A stretch of DNA of 16,617 bases from the NCBI GenBank assembly GCA_000438155.1, contig FR902863.1, positions 37,654-54,270 on the forward strand, read 5' to 3'. Under the pieces are notes generated by a model. That model saw nothing but the letters and a program-made list of their open reading frames with translations, made no database searches and had not been told where the DNA came from. Made by a program: the position numbers and the translations under genes. Origin of the DNA: Firmicutes bacterium CAG:95 (GTDB taxonomy: Bacteria; Bacillota; Clostridia; Lachnospirales; Lachnospiraceae). Below are positions 1-7,148 of the stretch, in pieces. Numbering within the stretch: the stretch's first letter is position 1; every line of letters starts with the position of its first letter.

Positions 1-165
1 TTAAGAGTGGTTCATAAGTATAAGGATTCCAGAGAACAGTTCGAACAGAGAACCCACAAGAGACTGATCGATATCATTACACCGACACCTAAGACGGTTG
101 AAGCATTACAGAGACTGGAAATGCCCGCTGGTGTTAGCATTGACATCAAGATGAAGAACAAATAA
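1..165 (+). CDS. rpsJ: 30S ribosomal protein S10 (3' part only)
   Basis: This is the C-terminal 54 codons of S10, read in frame from base 1 to a TAA at 163-165; the start lies outside the window. The visible part contains the stretch KYKDSREQFEQRTHKRLIDI and the typical end PAGVSIDIKMKNK, which match S10 proteins of Firmicutes. S10 sits in the head of the 30S subunit and, in bacteria, also acts with NusA, NusB and NusE-type antitermination. It is normally the first gene of the S10 operon and is followed here by rplC, as expected. The operon promoter and any S10 leader would lie upstream, out of view. Confidence 0.96.
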   Translation, partial: LRVVHKYKDSREQFEQRTHKRLIDIITPTPKTVEALQRLEMPAGVSIDIKMKNK

Positions 166-188
166 TCATCCGATGCAATGAAGACATA

Positions 189-204
189 GGAAGCAAAAGC
201 TTCC
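189..204 (+). promoter_or_regulatory. Small perfect hairpin between rpsJ and rplC
   Basis: GGAAGC (189-194) and GCTTCC (199-204) form a perfect 6-bp stem around an AAAA tetraloop, 24 bases after the rpsJ stop. It is followed by A-rich rather than T-rich sequence, so it is not an intrinsic terminator. It could be an mRNA stability or processing element, or chance. The role is unknown. Confidence 0.4.
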
Positions 205-231
205 AAAACAATTTAACCCCTACACTAGAAT

Positions 232-245
232 GACCCGATCGGGTC
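232..245. repeat. Perfect 14-base palindrome upstream of rplC
   Basis: GACCCGATCGGGTC is a perfect self-complementary 14-mer ending 16 bases before the rplC Shine-Dalgarno sequence. As DNA it could be a dimeric protein site. As RNA the loop would be very tight, so only about 5 bp could form. No function is recognised. It lies in the 108-base gap between rpsJ and rplC, the longest in the first half of the S10 block. Confidence 0.4.
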
Positions 246-273
246 CGCTGTAGAATCAAATGGAGGTAAAGAA

Positions 274-957
274 ATGAAAAAAGCTATTTTAGCAACAAAA
301 GTCGGAATGACTCAAATCTTCACAGAGGACGGAGCTTTAGTTCCCGTAACAGTACTTCAGGCTGGACCTTGTGTAGTAACACAGGTGAAGACCGCAGAGA
401 ACGACGGTTACAGCGCAGTACAGGTTGGCTTTGTTGACAAGAAGGAAAGAATCGTCAACAAGGACAAGAACGGAAAGAAAGAAATCGTTCACAGACATGG
501 CGTTAACAAGGCTCTGAAAGGACACTTCGATAAGGCAGGCGTTTCCTGCAAGAGATATGTCAGAGAGTTCAGACTTGACAACGCAGAGGAATATACACTT
601 GGAAGCGAGATCAAAGCTGATGTATTTGCAGCTGGAGACAAAATTGATGCATCCGCTATTTCCAAAGGTAAAGGATTCCAGGGTGCAATCAAGAGACATG
701 GACAGCACAGAGGTCCTATGGCTCACGGTTCTAAATTCCATCGTCATCAGGGTTCCAATGGTGCCTGCTCTTCACCCAGCCGTGTATTCAAGGGCAAGGG
801 AATGCCGGGACATATGGGTTGCGTAAAAGTAACTGTACAGAATCTTGAAGTTGTAAGAGTTGATGCAGAAAACAACCTTCTTCTTGTTAAGGGTGCTGTA
901 CCGGGACCTAAGAAAGCTTTAGTAACTGTAAAAGAAACAGTTAAGGCTAATGCATAA
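274..957 (+). CDS. rplC: 50S ribosomal protein L3
   Basis: L3 binds 23S rRNA early in 50S assembly, and its central extension reaches toward the peptidyl transferase centre. The 227-residue product opens with KKAILATKVGMTQIF and carries the family core SKGKGFQGAIKRHG (about 131-144) and FKGKGMPGHMG (about 172-182), followed by VTVQNLEVVRVDAE and a conserved C-terminal LLLVKGAVPGPKK. It is longer than the ~209-residue E. coli and B. subtilis forms, mainly through extra residues around 58-92 in the outer beta-barrel region. The ATG follows GGAGGT at 262-267 with a 6-base spacer. It lies second in the S10 operon, before rplD. Confidence 0.98.
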   Translation: MKKAILATKVGMTQIFTEDGALVPVTVLQAGPCVVTQVKTAENDGYSAVQVGFVDKKERIVNKDKNGKKEIVHRHGVNKALKGHFDKAGVSCKRYVREFRLDNAEEYTLGSEIKADVFAAGDKIDASAISKGKGFQGAIKRHGQHRGPMAHGSKFHRHQGSNGACSSPSRVFKGKGMPGHMGCVKVTVQNLEVVRVDAENNLLLVKGAVPGPKKALVTVKETVKANA

Positions 958-985
958 TTGAGAGGATGAAAGGAGGACCATTCAG

Positions 986-1606
986 ATGGCAAAAGTATCT
1001 GTTTATAATATGGAAGGCAAGGAAGTTGGCACAATTGAATTAAACGATGCAGTATTTGGTGTTGAAGTAAACGAACATCTTGTACACATGGCAGTTGTAC
1101 AGCAGCTTGCAAATAACCGTCAGGGAACACAGAAGGCAAAGACACGTTCTGAAGTATCCGGTGGCGGAAGAAAACCTTGGAGACAGAAAGGAACCGGTCA
1201 TGCAAGACAGGGTTCAACAAGATCTCCCCAGTGGACCGGAGGCGGTGTTGTATTCGCTCCCGTACCGAGAGACTACTCCTTCAAGATCAACAAGAAGGAA
1301 AAGAGAGCAGCATTAAAGTCTGTTCTTACAAGCAGAGTTCTTGATAACAAGCTGATCGTTGTAGACGAGCTCAAGTTTGACGAAATCAAGACCAAGAAGT
1401 TCCAGGCAGTTATGGATAATCTCAAAGTTAAGAAGGCATTGGTTGTAATTGCTGATAACGATGAAAAGATCACCATGTCTGCAAGAAACATCCCTACCGT
1501 TAAGACAGCATTAGTTAACTCTATTAATGTTTATGATATCTTAAAGGGTGACACACTGGTTCTTACCAAGGACGCAGTAGCAAAGATTGAGGAGGTGTAT
1601 GCATAA
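986..1606 (+). CDS. rplD: 50S ribosomal protein L4
   Basis: L4 is an early-assembly 50S protein whose long loop lines the peptide exit tunnel. The 206-residue product shows that basic, Gly-rich loop at about 56-90 (GGGRKPWRQKGTGHARQG and then GGGVVFAP). The C-terminal Rossmann-like part has a KALVVIADND segment. In E. coli L4 represses its own operon; whether this happens here cannot be read from the window, because the operon leader is outside it. AAAGGAGG lies at 969-976, before the ATG. The stop codon overlaps the rplW start by one base (TAATG, 1604-1608), suggesting translational coupling. Confidence 0.98.
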   Translation: MAKVSVYNMEGKEVGTIELNDAVFGVEVNEHLVHMAVVQQLANNRQGTQKAKTRSEVSGGGRKPWRQKGTGHARQGSTRSPQWTGGGVVFAPVPRDYSFKINKKEKRAALKSVLTSRVLDNKLIVVDELKFDEIKTKKFQAVMDNLKVKKALVVIADNDEKITMSARNIPTVKTALVNSINVYDILKGDTLVLTKDAVAKIEEVYA

Positions 1607-1905
1607 TGGCAGCAGTTAATTATTATGACGTAATCCTTAAGCCGGTTATTACTGAAAAGAGTATGGCTGGTATGGGCGACAAGAAGTACACATTCTTAGT
1701 TCATCCCGAAGCTAACAAAACAATGATCAAAGAAGCTGTTGAAAAAATGTTCGAAGGAACCAAGGTTAAGAAGGTAAACACCATGAACCTTGAAGGAAAG
1801 AATAAGAGACGTGGTCTGGTAGTTGGAAAGACCGCCAAGTCCAAAAAGGCAATCGTATGGTTGACCGAAGACAGCAAGGACATTGAGATCTTCGCAGGTT
1901 TATAA
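1606..1905 (+). CDS. rplW: 50S ribosomal protein L23
   Basis: L23 lies at the mouth of the exit tunnel and is the docking site for trigger factor and signal recognition particle. The 99-residue product has the family N-terminus (YYDVILKPVITEKSM), the helix segment HPEANKTMIKEAVEKMF, and the TMNLEGKNKRRGLVVGKT loop. Its length is the usual one for bacteria. The start overlaps the rplD stop by one base, and its Shine-Dalgarno sequence (GAGGAGGTG, about 1589-1597) is inside rplD. The 67-base gap to rplB that follows is relatively long for this block and holds only a weak 4-bp inverted repeat (GCAC/GTGC). Confidence 0.98.
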   Translation: MAAVNYYDVILKPVITEKSMAGMGDKKYTFLVHPEANKTMIKEAVEKMFEGTKVKKVNTMNLEGKNKRRGLVVGKTAKSKKAIVWLTEDSKDIEIFAGL

Positions 1906-1972
1906 AATAAGCGGAGAAGATATGCACAAACAAGTGCGATAAGAAATGTAGAACTCGAAAGGAGACAGAATC

Positions 1973-2815
1973 ATGGGAATTAAAACATATAATCCCTATA
2001 CACCTTCCAGAAGAAATATGACTGGCTCTGATTTTTCAGAAATCACCAAGAAGACTCCTGAAAAATCTCTGTGTGTATCCTTAAAGAAGAACTCTGGACG
2101 TAATAACCAGGGTAAGATCACAGTAAGACATCGTGGAGGCGGTACCAGAACTCAGTACAGACTGGTAGACTTCAAGAGAAATAAAGACGGTATTCATGCA
2201 ACAGTACTTGGTATTGAGTATGATCCGAACAGAACAGCAAACATCGCATTAATCTGTTATGAAGATGGAGAAAAGGCATACATCCTTGCTCCCGAAGGAT
2301 TAACCGATGGCATGAAGGTTATGAATGGACCTGATGCAGAAGTCAGAGTAGGTAACTGCTTACCTTTATCTGCAATTCCTGTTGGTACCCAGGTACACAA
2401 CATTGAATTATATCCTGGTAAGGGCGGACAGATGGTTCGTTCCGCAGGAAACAGCGCACAGCTCATGGCTAAGGAAGGAAAATATGCAACACTTCGTCTT
2501 CCCTCCGGCGAAATGAGAATGGTGCCGATCGTTTGTAGAGCAACCGTTGGTGTTGTTGGAAACGTAGATCATAGCCTTGTTAAGATCGGTAAGGCAGGAC
2601 GTAAGCGTCATATGGGTATTCGTCCTACTGTCCGTGGTTCCGTTATGAACCCGAATGACCATCCTCATGGTGGTGGTGAAGGTAAGACCGGAATCGGACG
2701 TCCCGGTCCATGTACACCTTGGGGCAAGCCTGCTCTTGGTTTGAAGACACGTAAGAAGAAAAAAGCTTCTAACAAGCTGATTGTAAGAAGAAGAGACGGC
2801 AAGGCCATCAAATAA
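1973..2815 (+). CDS. rplB: 50S ribosomal protein L2
   Basis: L2 is needed for subunit association and for peptidyl transferase activity. The 280-residue product has the OB-fold N-terminal half (RHRGGGTRTQYRLVDFKRN, 52-70), an SH3-like barrel with LYPGKGGQMVRSAGNSAQLM (146-165), and the diagnostic HPHGGGEG (230-237). His230 or His232 corresponds to the conserved histidine near the 50S active site (His229 in E. coli). The C-terminus is strongly basic. The length is typical. AAAGGAGA (1958-1965) precedes the ATG. The rpsS start lies 15 bases after the stop, with its Shine-Dalgarno sequence beginning immediately. Confidence 0.99.
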   Translation: MGIKTYNPYTPSRRNMTGSDFSEITKKTPEKSLCVSLKKNSGRNNQGKITVRHRGGGTRTQYRLVDFKRNKDGIHATVLGIEYDPNRTANIALICYEDGEKAYILAPEGLTDGMKVMNGPDAEVRVGNCLPLSAIPVGTQVHNIELYPGKGGQMVRSAGNSAQLMAKEGKYATLRLPSGEMRMVPIVCRATVGVVGNVDHSLVKIGKAGRKRHMGIRPTVRGSVMNPNDHPHGGGEGKTGIGRPGPCTPWGKPALGLKTRKKKKASNKLIVRRRDGKAIK

Positions 2816-2830
2816 TAAGGAGGAGAGAAA

Positions 2831-3112
2831 ATGGCTAGATCACTGAAAAAAGGACCTTTCGCAGACGCAAGCCTGTTAAAAAAGGTAGATGCAATGAATG
2901 CAGCAGGACAGAAGCAGGTTATTAAGACCTGGTCCCGTCGTTCTACAATCTTTCCCTCTTTTGTGGGATTGACATTTGCAGTACACGACGGAAGAAAGCA
3001 TGTTCCTGTATATGTAACAGAGGATATGGTTGGACATAAGCTCGGTGAGTTCGTGGCAACCAGAACTTATAGAGGACACGGAAAAGACGAAAAGAAGTCT
3101 AAAGTAAGATAA
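2831..3112 (+). CDS. rpsS: 30S ribosomal protein S19
   Basis: S19 binds 16S rRNA in the 30S head together with S13, near the A-site tRNA. The 93-residue product has the family start (ARSLKKGPFADASLLKKV), the central IKTWSRRSTIFPSFVGLTFAVHDG region, and a flexible basic C-terminal tail (TRTYRGHGKDEKKSKVR). The length is typical. A strong AAGGAGGAGA (2817-2826) lies before the ATG. Its TAA runs directly into the rplV Shine-Dalgarno sequence (TAAGGAGG at 3110-3117), a layout that favours re-initiation. Confidence 0.98.
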   Translation: MARSLKKGPFADASLLKKVDAMNAAGQKQVIKTWSRRSTIFPSFVGLTFAVHDGRKHVPVYVTEDMVGHKLGEFVATRTYRGHGKDEKKSKVR

Positions 3113-3125
3113 GGAGGTTTTCATC

Positions 3126-3530
3126 ATGGCAAAAGGACATAGATCCCAAATTAAAAGAGAAAGAAACGCGCAGAAAGATTTAAGACCTTCAGCTAAGTTA
3201 TCTTACGCAAGAGTGTCAGTTCAGAAAGCATGTTTCGTTTTAGATGCCATCAGAGGCAAGGATGTAGAAACAGCACTGGGAATTCTCGAATACAACCCCA
3301 GATATGCTTCTGCATTAATCAAGAAGTTACTGGAATCCGCTCGTGCAAATGCTGAGTATTTGTACAGCCAGGACCCTACCAAGTATCCGAATCCGGAAAA
3401 CCTTTATGTTGCAGAATGTTATGCAAATAAAGGACCTACAATGAAGAGAGTACAACCCAGAGCACAGGGAAGAGCTTATCGTATTGAGAAGAGAATGAGC
3501 CACATTACTGTAGTGCTTGATGAAAGATAG
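3126..3530 (+). CDS. rplV: 50S ribosomal protein L22
   Basis: L22 contacts all 23S rRNA domains, and its beta-hairpin lines the exit tunnel opposite L4. The 134-residue product has the core AKLSYARVSVQKACFVLDAIRGK (about 23-45) and the hairpin KGPTMKRVQPRAQGRAYRI (102-120), ending MSHITVVL. It is longer than the ~110-residue E. coli form: about 20 basic residues (GHRSQIKRERNAQKDLR) precede the core. The ATG fits AAGGAGG at 3111-3117 with an 8-base spacer, so the extension is probably real. Macrolide resistance changes in other species fall in the hairpin, which is intact here. Confidence 0.98.
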   Translation: MAKGHRSQIKRERNAQKDLRPSAKLSYARVSVQKACFVLDAIRGKDVETALGILEYNPRYASALIKKLLESARANAEYLYSQDPTKYPNPENLYVAECYANKGPTMKRVQPRAQGRAYRIEKRMSHITVVLDER

Positions 3531-3545
3531 AAGGAGGACGATTGA

Positions 3546-4214
3546 ATGGGACAGAAAGTTAATCCTCACGGCATAAGAGTCGGTGTTATTAAGGATTGGG
3601 ATTCTAAGTGGTACGCTGAAGATGAATTCGCAGATTTTCTTGTTGAAGATCATGAGATTCGTGAGTACCTTAAAAAGAAGTTATACAGCGCAGGAGTTTC
3701 CAAGATCGAGATCGAAAGAGCTTCTGACAGAGTAAAGGTTATCATCTATACCGCAAAGCCCGGTGTTGTAATCGGTAAGGGCGGTGCTGAAATCGAAGTA
3801 ACCAAGAAGGAACTTTCCAAGATGACCGGAAAGAAAGTTCTGGTTGACATTAAGGAAATCAAGAGACCTGACAGAGATGCACAGCTTGTAGCTGAGAACA
3901 TCGCACAGCAGCTTGAGAACCGTGTTTCCTTCCGTCGTGCAATGAAGTCCTGCATGGGCAGAACCATGAAGGCCGGAGCACTTGGTATTAAGACTTCCGT
4001 ATCCGGACGTCTTGGCGGAGCTGATATGGCCCGTACCGAGTTCTACAGCGAAGGAACCATTCCTCTTCAGACCTTACGTGCAGATATTGACTATGGTTTT
4101 GCAGAGGCTAACACCACCTATGGTAAAGTAGGTGTCAAAGTATGGATTTACAAGGGTGAAGTACTTCCTACTAAGAAGAATGATGATAAAGTGCAGGAAG
4201 GGAGCGATAAATAA
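3546..4214 (+). CDS. rpsC: 30S ribosomal protein S3
   Basis: S3 is a head protein at the mRNA entry channel and takes part in mRNA helicase activity with S4 and S5. The 222-residue product begins GQKVNPHGIRVGVIKDWDSK. It has a type II KH domain with the GxxG loop (VVIGKGGAEIE, GKGG at 77-80) and the C-terminal domain with GRLGGADMARTE and GTIPLQTLRADIDYG. Length is typical, with a short acidic and lysine-rich tail. GAAGGAGG (3531-3538) overlaps the end of the rplV stop region. The TAA shares its last base with the rplP ATG (TAATG, 4212-4216), so rplP translation is probably coupled to rpsC. Confidence 0.98.
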   Translation: MGQKVNPHGIRVGVIKDWDSKWYAEDEFADFLVEDHEIREYLKKKLYSAGVSKIEIERASDRVKVIIYTAKPGVVIGKGGAEIEVTKKELSKMTGKKVLVDIKEIKRPDRDAQLVAENIAQQLENRVSFRRAMKSCMGRTMKAGALGIKTSVSGRLGGADMARTEFYSEGTIPLQTLRADIDYGFAEANTTYGKVGVKVWIYKGEVLPTKKNDDKVQEGSDK

Positions 4215-4651
4215 TGTTAATGCCTAAAAGAGTAAAGCGTCGTAAACAGTTCCGTGGCACCATGAGAGGAAAAGCAACCCGTGGTAATACACTTACTTAC
4301 GGTGAATTCGGTATCGTTGCATTAGAGCCCTGCTGGATCAAGTCCAATCAGATCGAAGCAGCCCGTGTTGCCATGACCCGTTATATTAAGCGTGGTGGTA
4401 AAGTCTGGATTAAGATTTTCCCCGACAAACCGGTTACCGTTAAGCCTTTAGGAACTCGTATGGGTTCTGGTAAAGGTGCTTTAGAGTACTGGGTAGCAGT
4501 TGTTAAACCAGGCCGTGTTATGTTTGAAATTGCAGGAGTTTCCGAAGAAGTAGCAAAAGAAGCATTGCGTCTTGCTACACACAAGCTTCCCTGCAAGTGT
4601 AAGATCGTTTCTAAGGCCGACTTGGAAGGTGGTGTATCAAATGAAAACTAA
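4214..4651 (+). CDS. rplP: 50S ribosomal protein L16
   Basis: L16 is a late-assembly 50S protein that positions A-site tRNA. The 145-residue product has the family start LMPKRVKRRKQFRG, and the central KPVTVKPLGTRMGSGKGALEYWVAVV region, which holds the conserved Arg that is hydroxylated in E. coli. It ends with the helix EALRLATHKLPCKCKIV. I chose ATG 4214, which overlaps the rpsC stop by one base. ATG 4220 (two codons later) is also possible, and both are served by AAGGGAG at 4198-4204. The 3' end overlaps rpmC by 11 bases. Confidence 0.98.
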   Translation: MLMPKRVKRRKQFRGTMRGKATRGNTLTYGEFGIVALEPCWIKSNQIEAARVAMTRYIKRGGKVWIKIFPDKPVTVKPLGTRMGSGKGALEYWVAVVKPGRVMFEIAGVSEEVAKEALRLATHKLPCKCKIVSKADLEGGVSNEN

Positions 4652-4847
4652 TAAGTATGTAGAAGATTTAAAAGCAAAATCAGCTGCAGAATTAGCACAG
4701 GATTTAGTGGCTGCTAAGAAAGAACTTTTCAATTTGAGATTCCAGAACGCAACAAATCAGCTGGATAATACAGCAAGAATTAAGGAAGTTAGAAAGAATA
4801 TCGCAAGAATTCAGACTGTTATCACACAGAAAGCTAACGAAGCTTAA
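4641..4847 (+). CDS. rpmC: 50S ribosomal protein L29
   Basis: L29 is a small helical hairpin near the exit tunnel and contacts L23. The 68-residue product starts MKTNKYVEDLKAKSAAEL and has the signature KKELFNLRFQNATNQLDN (about 26-43), then KEVRKNIARIQTVI. The reading frame is open further upstream inside rplP, but family length and AAGGTGG at 4626-4632 (8-base spacer) place the start at ATG 4641. It overlaps rplP by 11 bases, which suggests coupled translation. A 41-base gap follows before rpsQ. Confidence 0.97.
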   Translation: MKTNKYVEDLKAKSAAELAQDLVAAKKELFNLRFQNATNQLDNTARIKEVRKNIARIQTVITQKANEA

Positions 4848-4888
4848 AAGATTGTTGTTCGAATGTCAAAGAAAGGAGACGTAAAGTC

Positions 4889-5146
4889 GTGGAAGAAAGA
4901 AATTTAAGAAAGACACGTACCGGTAAGGTTGTCAGCAATAAGATGGACAAAACAATCGTTGTTGCCATTGAAGAGCATGTTAAGCATCCCCTTTACAAGA
5001 AAATTGTGAAAGATACTTACAAGTTAAAGGCTCATGATGAGAACAATGAATGCCAGATTGGCGATACAGTTAAAGTAATGGAAACAAGACCTTTATCCAA
5101 GGATAAGAGATGGAGACTTGTTGAGATCGTTGAGAAAGCGAAATAA
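4889..5146 (+). CDS. rpsQ: 30S ribosomal protein S17
   Basis: S17 is a primary 16S rRNA binding protein with an OB fold and is the last gene of the classic S10 operon. The 85-residue product has RKTRTGKVVSNKMDKTIVVAIE (7-28), the KHPLYKKIVKDTYKLKAHDE segment, and the signature GDTVKVMETRPLSKDKRWRL (58-77). The start is GTG at 4889, ten bases after AAAGGAG (4872-4878); no in-frame ATG gives a better fit. The product is the usual length. Confidence 0.97.
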   Translation: MEERNLRKTRTGKVVSNKMDKTIVVAIEEHVKHPLYKKIVKDTYKLKAHDENNECQIGDTVKVMETRPLSKDKRWRLVEIVEKAK

Positions 5147-5164
5147 TGGAAGGAGAAAATTAGC

Positions 5165-5533
5165 ATGATTCAACAGGAAAGCAGACTTAAAGTTGCTGAT
5201 AACACTGGTGCTAAGGAAATCCTTTGTATCAGAGTTATGGGCGGATCTACAAGAAGATATGCAAATATCGGTGATGTGATTGTTGCTACGGTTAAAGATG
5301 CAACACCAGGCGGCGTTGTTAAGAAGGGTGACGTTGTAAAGGCTGTTGTTGTCCGTTCCGTTAAGGGCGCACATCGTAAAGACGGTTCTTACATTAAATT
5401 TGATGAAAATGCTGCAGTTATCATTAAAGATGATAAGACCCCCAGAGGAACACGTATTTTTGGACCTGTAGCCAGAGAGCTTCGTGAAAAGCAGTTCATG
5501 AAAATCGTTTCTTTGGCTCCGGAAGTATTATAG
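5165..5533 (+). CDS. rplN: 50S ribosomal protein L14
   Basis: L14 forms part of the 30S–50S interface (intersubunit bridge region) and is the docking site for the silencing factor RsfS. The 122-residue product opens MIQQESRLKVADNTGAKEI and has the family signature around DATPGGVVKKGDVVKAVVVR and GAHRKDGSYIKFDENAAVII (about 58-87). It ends RELREKQFMKIVSLAPEVL. This is the canonical 122-residue bacterial length. AAGGAG (5150-5155) precedes the ATG. Its stop TAG is part of the rplX Shine-Dalgarno sequence (TAGGAGGG, 5531-5538). Confidence 0.99.
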   Translation: MIQQESRLKVADNTGAKEILCIRVMGGSTRRYANIGDVIVATVKDATPGGVVKKGDVVKAVVVRSVKGAHRKDGSYIKFDENAAVIIKDDKTPRGTRIFGPVARELREKQFMKIVSLAPEVL

Positions 5534-5545
5534 GAGGGAAGAAGC

Positions 5546-5857
5546 ATGGCAAGTTTAAAGATTAAAAAAGGCGATACTGTTAAAGTTATCGCCGGCATAG
5601 ATAAAGGTGCAGAAGGAAAGGTTCTTTCCGTAGACGCTAAGAACAGCAAGGTTGTTGTTGAAGGTGTCGGAATGGTTACCAAGCACACAAAGCCTTCCGC
5701 AGCGAACCAGAATGGTGGAATTATTCAAAAGGAAGCTCCTATTGATCTTTCAAACGTTATGTACGTTCATAAGGGAAAAGCTACAAGAGTTGGTTTCAAG
5801 ATGGACGGAGACAAGAAAGTACGTTTTGCCAAGTCAACAGGTGACGTAATTGATTAA
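5546..5857 (+). CDS. rplX: 50S ribosomal protein L24
   Basis: L24 is one of the proteins that starts 50S assembly. The 103-residue product has an N-terminal KOW motif (IKKGDTVKVIAGIDKGAEGKV, about 5-25), then the SH3-like core with VEGVGMVTKHTKPS and a GGIIQKEAPIDLSNVMYV segment. Length is typical. The Shine-Dalgarno sequence is AGGAGGG at 5532-5538, overlapping the rplN stop, so the two cistrons are likely coupled. Confidence 0.98.
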   Translation: MASLKIKKGDTVKVIAGIDKGAEGKVLSVDAKNSKVVVEGVGMVTKHTKPSAANQNGGIIQKEAPIDLSNVMYVHKGKATRVGFKMDGDKKVRFAKSTGDVID

Positions 5858-5881
5858 TTCTAGGAAAGGAGAACTGGAAGC

Positions 5882-6421
5882 GTGAGCAGACTGAAAGAAA
5901 TGTATAAAGACGAGATCGTAGATGCTATGATCAAGAAGTTCGGATATAAAAACATCATGGAAGTGCCTAAGCTTGATAAAATTGTGATCAACATGGGCGT
6001 TGGTGAAGCAAAGGACAATGCAAAGGCTTTAGAGAGCGCTGTTAAGGATATGGAAACCATTACCGGACAGAAGGCTGTATTAACCAGAGCAAAGAACTCC
6101 ATTGCAAACTTTAAAATCAGAGAAGGCATGCCCATTGGATGTAAGGTTACTCTTCGTGGTGAAAAGATGTATGATTTCGCAGACCGCTTAATCAATCTTG
6201 CATTACCTCGTGTACGTGACTTTAGAGGTGTTAACCCCAACGCATTTGATGGAAGAGGTAATTATGCACTTGGTATCAAGGAGCAGATCATCTTCCCTGA
6301 AATCGAGTATGATAAGGTTGACAAGGTTAGAGGTATGGATATTATCTTCGTTACAACCGCTAAGACCGATGAAGAAGCACGTGAACTGTTAAGATTATTT
6401 AACATGCCTTTCGAAAAGTAA
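5882..6421 (+). CDS. rplE: 50S ribosomal protein L5
   Basis: L5 binds 5S rRNA and sits in the central protuberance, contacting P-site tRNA and S13. The 179-residue product begins SRLKEMYKDEIVDAMIKKFG and has the family segment LDKIVINMGVGEAKDNAKAL (about 31-50), then GQKAVLTRAKNSIANFKIREG and RDFRGVNPNAFDGRGNYALGI. The start is GTG at 5882; AAAGGAG (5866-5872) lies 9 bases before it. Length matches the family (178-180 residues). Confidence 0.98.
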   Translation: MSRLKEMYKDEIVDAMIKKFGYKNIMEVPKLDKIVINMGVGEAKDNAKALESAVKDMETITGQKAVLTRAKNSIANFKIREGMPIGCKVTLRGEKMYDFADRLINLALPRVRDFRGVNPNAFDGRGNYALGIKEQIIFPEIEYDKVDKVRGMDIIFVTTAKTDEEARELLRLFNMPFEK

Positions 6422-6453
6422 GGCCGTTGATCTGGAAGGAGGTAAAATAGCAC

Positions 6454-6639
6454 ATGGCTAAAACATCTATGAAGATTAAACAGCAGCGTACTCCGAAGTT
6501 CTCTACGAGAGAATATACTCGTTGTAGAATCTGTGGACGTCCCCACTCTGTTTTAAGAAAATACGGAATTTGCAGAGTATGTTTCCGTGAATTAGCATAT
6601 AAGGGCCAGATTCCTGGAGTCAAAAAGGCTAGTTGGTAA
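6454..6639 (+). CDS. rpsZ: 30S ribosomal protein S14, zinc-binding (type Z)
   Basis: S14 is a 30S head protein close to the A site. The 61-residue product is the short zinc-ribbon form (often annotated rpsN or rpsZ), with Cys24-x2-Cys27 and Cys40-x2-Cys43 as the metal ligands and a C-terminal GQIPGVKKASW. Zinc-free S14 is about 89-100 residues, so both length and cysteines identify the type. A strong GGAAGGAGG (6434-6442) precedes the ATG. In many Firmicutes a zinc-independent paralog is induced on zinc starvation; none is seen in this window. Confidence 0.98.
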   Translation: MAKTSMKIKQQRTPKFSTREYTRCRICGRPHSVLRKYGICRVCFRELAYKGQIPGVKKASW

Positions 6640-6662
6640 AATATTAAGGAGGAAGAAAGAAA

Positions 6663-7064
6663 ATGACAATGAGCGATCCTATTGCAGATATGCTTACAAG
6701 AATCCGTAATGCAAATACTGCAAAACATGATACAGTAGACGTTCCCTCTTCCAAGATGAAACTTGCTATTGCTGACATCTTATTGGAAGAAGGCTACATT
6801 AAGAAATACGATCTGATCGATGAAGGAAACTTCAAGACCATCCGCATCACTCTGAAGTATGGTGCAGACAGAAATGACAAGATCATCAGCGGATTAAAGA
6901 GAATCAGTAAGCCCGGTCTTCGTATTTACGCAGGCAAGGATGAGCTTCCCAGAGTACTCGGCGGCTTAGGTATTGCAATCATCTCTACAAACCAGGGTGT
7001 TGTAACCGATAAGAAAGCAAGAGAACTTCAGGTAGGCGGAGAAGTATTAGCTTACATCTGGTAA
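6663..7064 (+). CDS. rpsH: 30S ribosomal protein S8
   Basis: S8 is a primary binder of the central domain of 16S rRNA and, in E. coli, represses the spc operon by binding its mRNA near rplE. The 133-residue product has DPIADMLTRIRNANTAKHDTV at the N-terminus, LKRISKPGLRIYAGKDELP in the middle (about 79-97), and the C-terminal signature GIAIISTNQGVVTDKKARE. ATG 6663 fits AAGGAGG at 6646-6652 (10-base spacer) better than ATG 6669, which would be 16 bases away. It is followed by an 84-base gap with repeats, long for this block. Confidence 0.98.
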   Translation: MTMSDPIADMLTRIRNANTAKHDTVDVPSSKMKLAIADILLEEGYIKKYDLIDEGNFKTIRITLKYGADRNDKIISGLKRISKPGLRIYAGKDELPRVLGGLGIAIISTNQGVVTDKKARELQVGGEVLAYIW

Positions 7065-7082
7065 GTAAAGGTAACACTATGA

Positions 7083-7130
7083 ATCAATAGTAACTGTGAA
7101 GAGGTATCAGACAGTTATCATCAATAGTAA
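7083..7130 (+). repeat. Direct repeat and hairpin in the rpsH–rplF gap
   Basis: The 11-mer ATCAATAGTAA occurs at 7083-7093 and again at 7120-7130. Between and partly overlapping the copies, TAACTGT (7091-7097) pairs with ACAGTTA (7111-7117) in a 7-bp stem with a 13-base loop. The second copy ends 5 bases before the rplF Shine-Dalgarno sequence (AGGAGGT, 7136-7142). It may be an RNA element affecting rplF translation, or the remnant of a small duplication. No known family was recognised. Confidence 0.5.
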
Positions 7131-7148
7131 AATATAGGAGGTACGGGC

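Noticed and set aside
201..231. Possible promoter before rplC with TAGAAT (226-231)
   Set aside because: No acceptable -35 box at 15-19 bases upstream.
337..1220. Long minus-strand open frames opposite rplC and rplD
   Set aside because: They are antisense shadows of clear ribosomal protein genes, with no ribosome-binding site or recognisable product.
4572..4640. In-frame upstream extension of rpmC inside rplP
   Set aside because: L29 proteins begin near MKTNKYVEDL, and a good ribosome-binding site serves ATG 4641.
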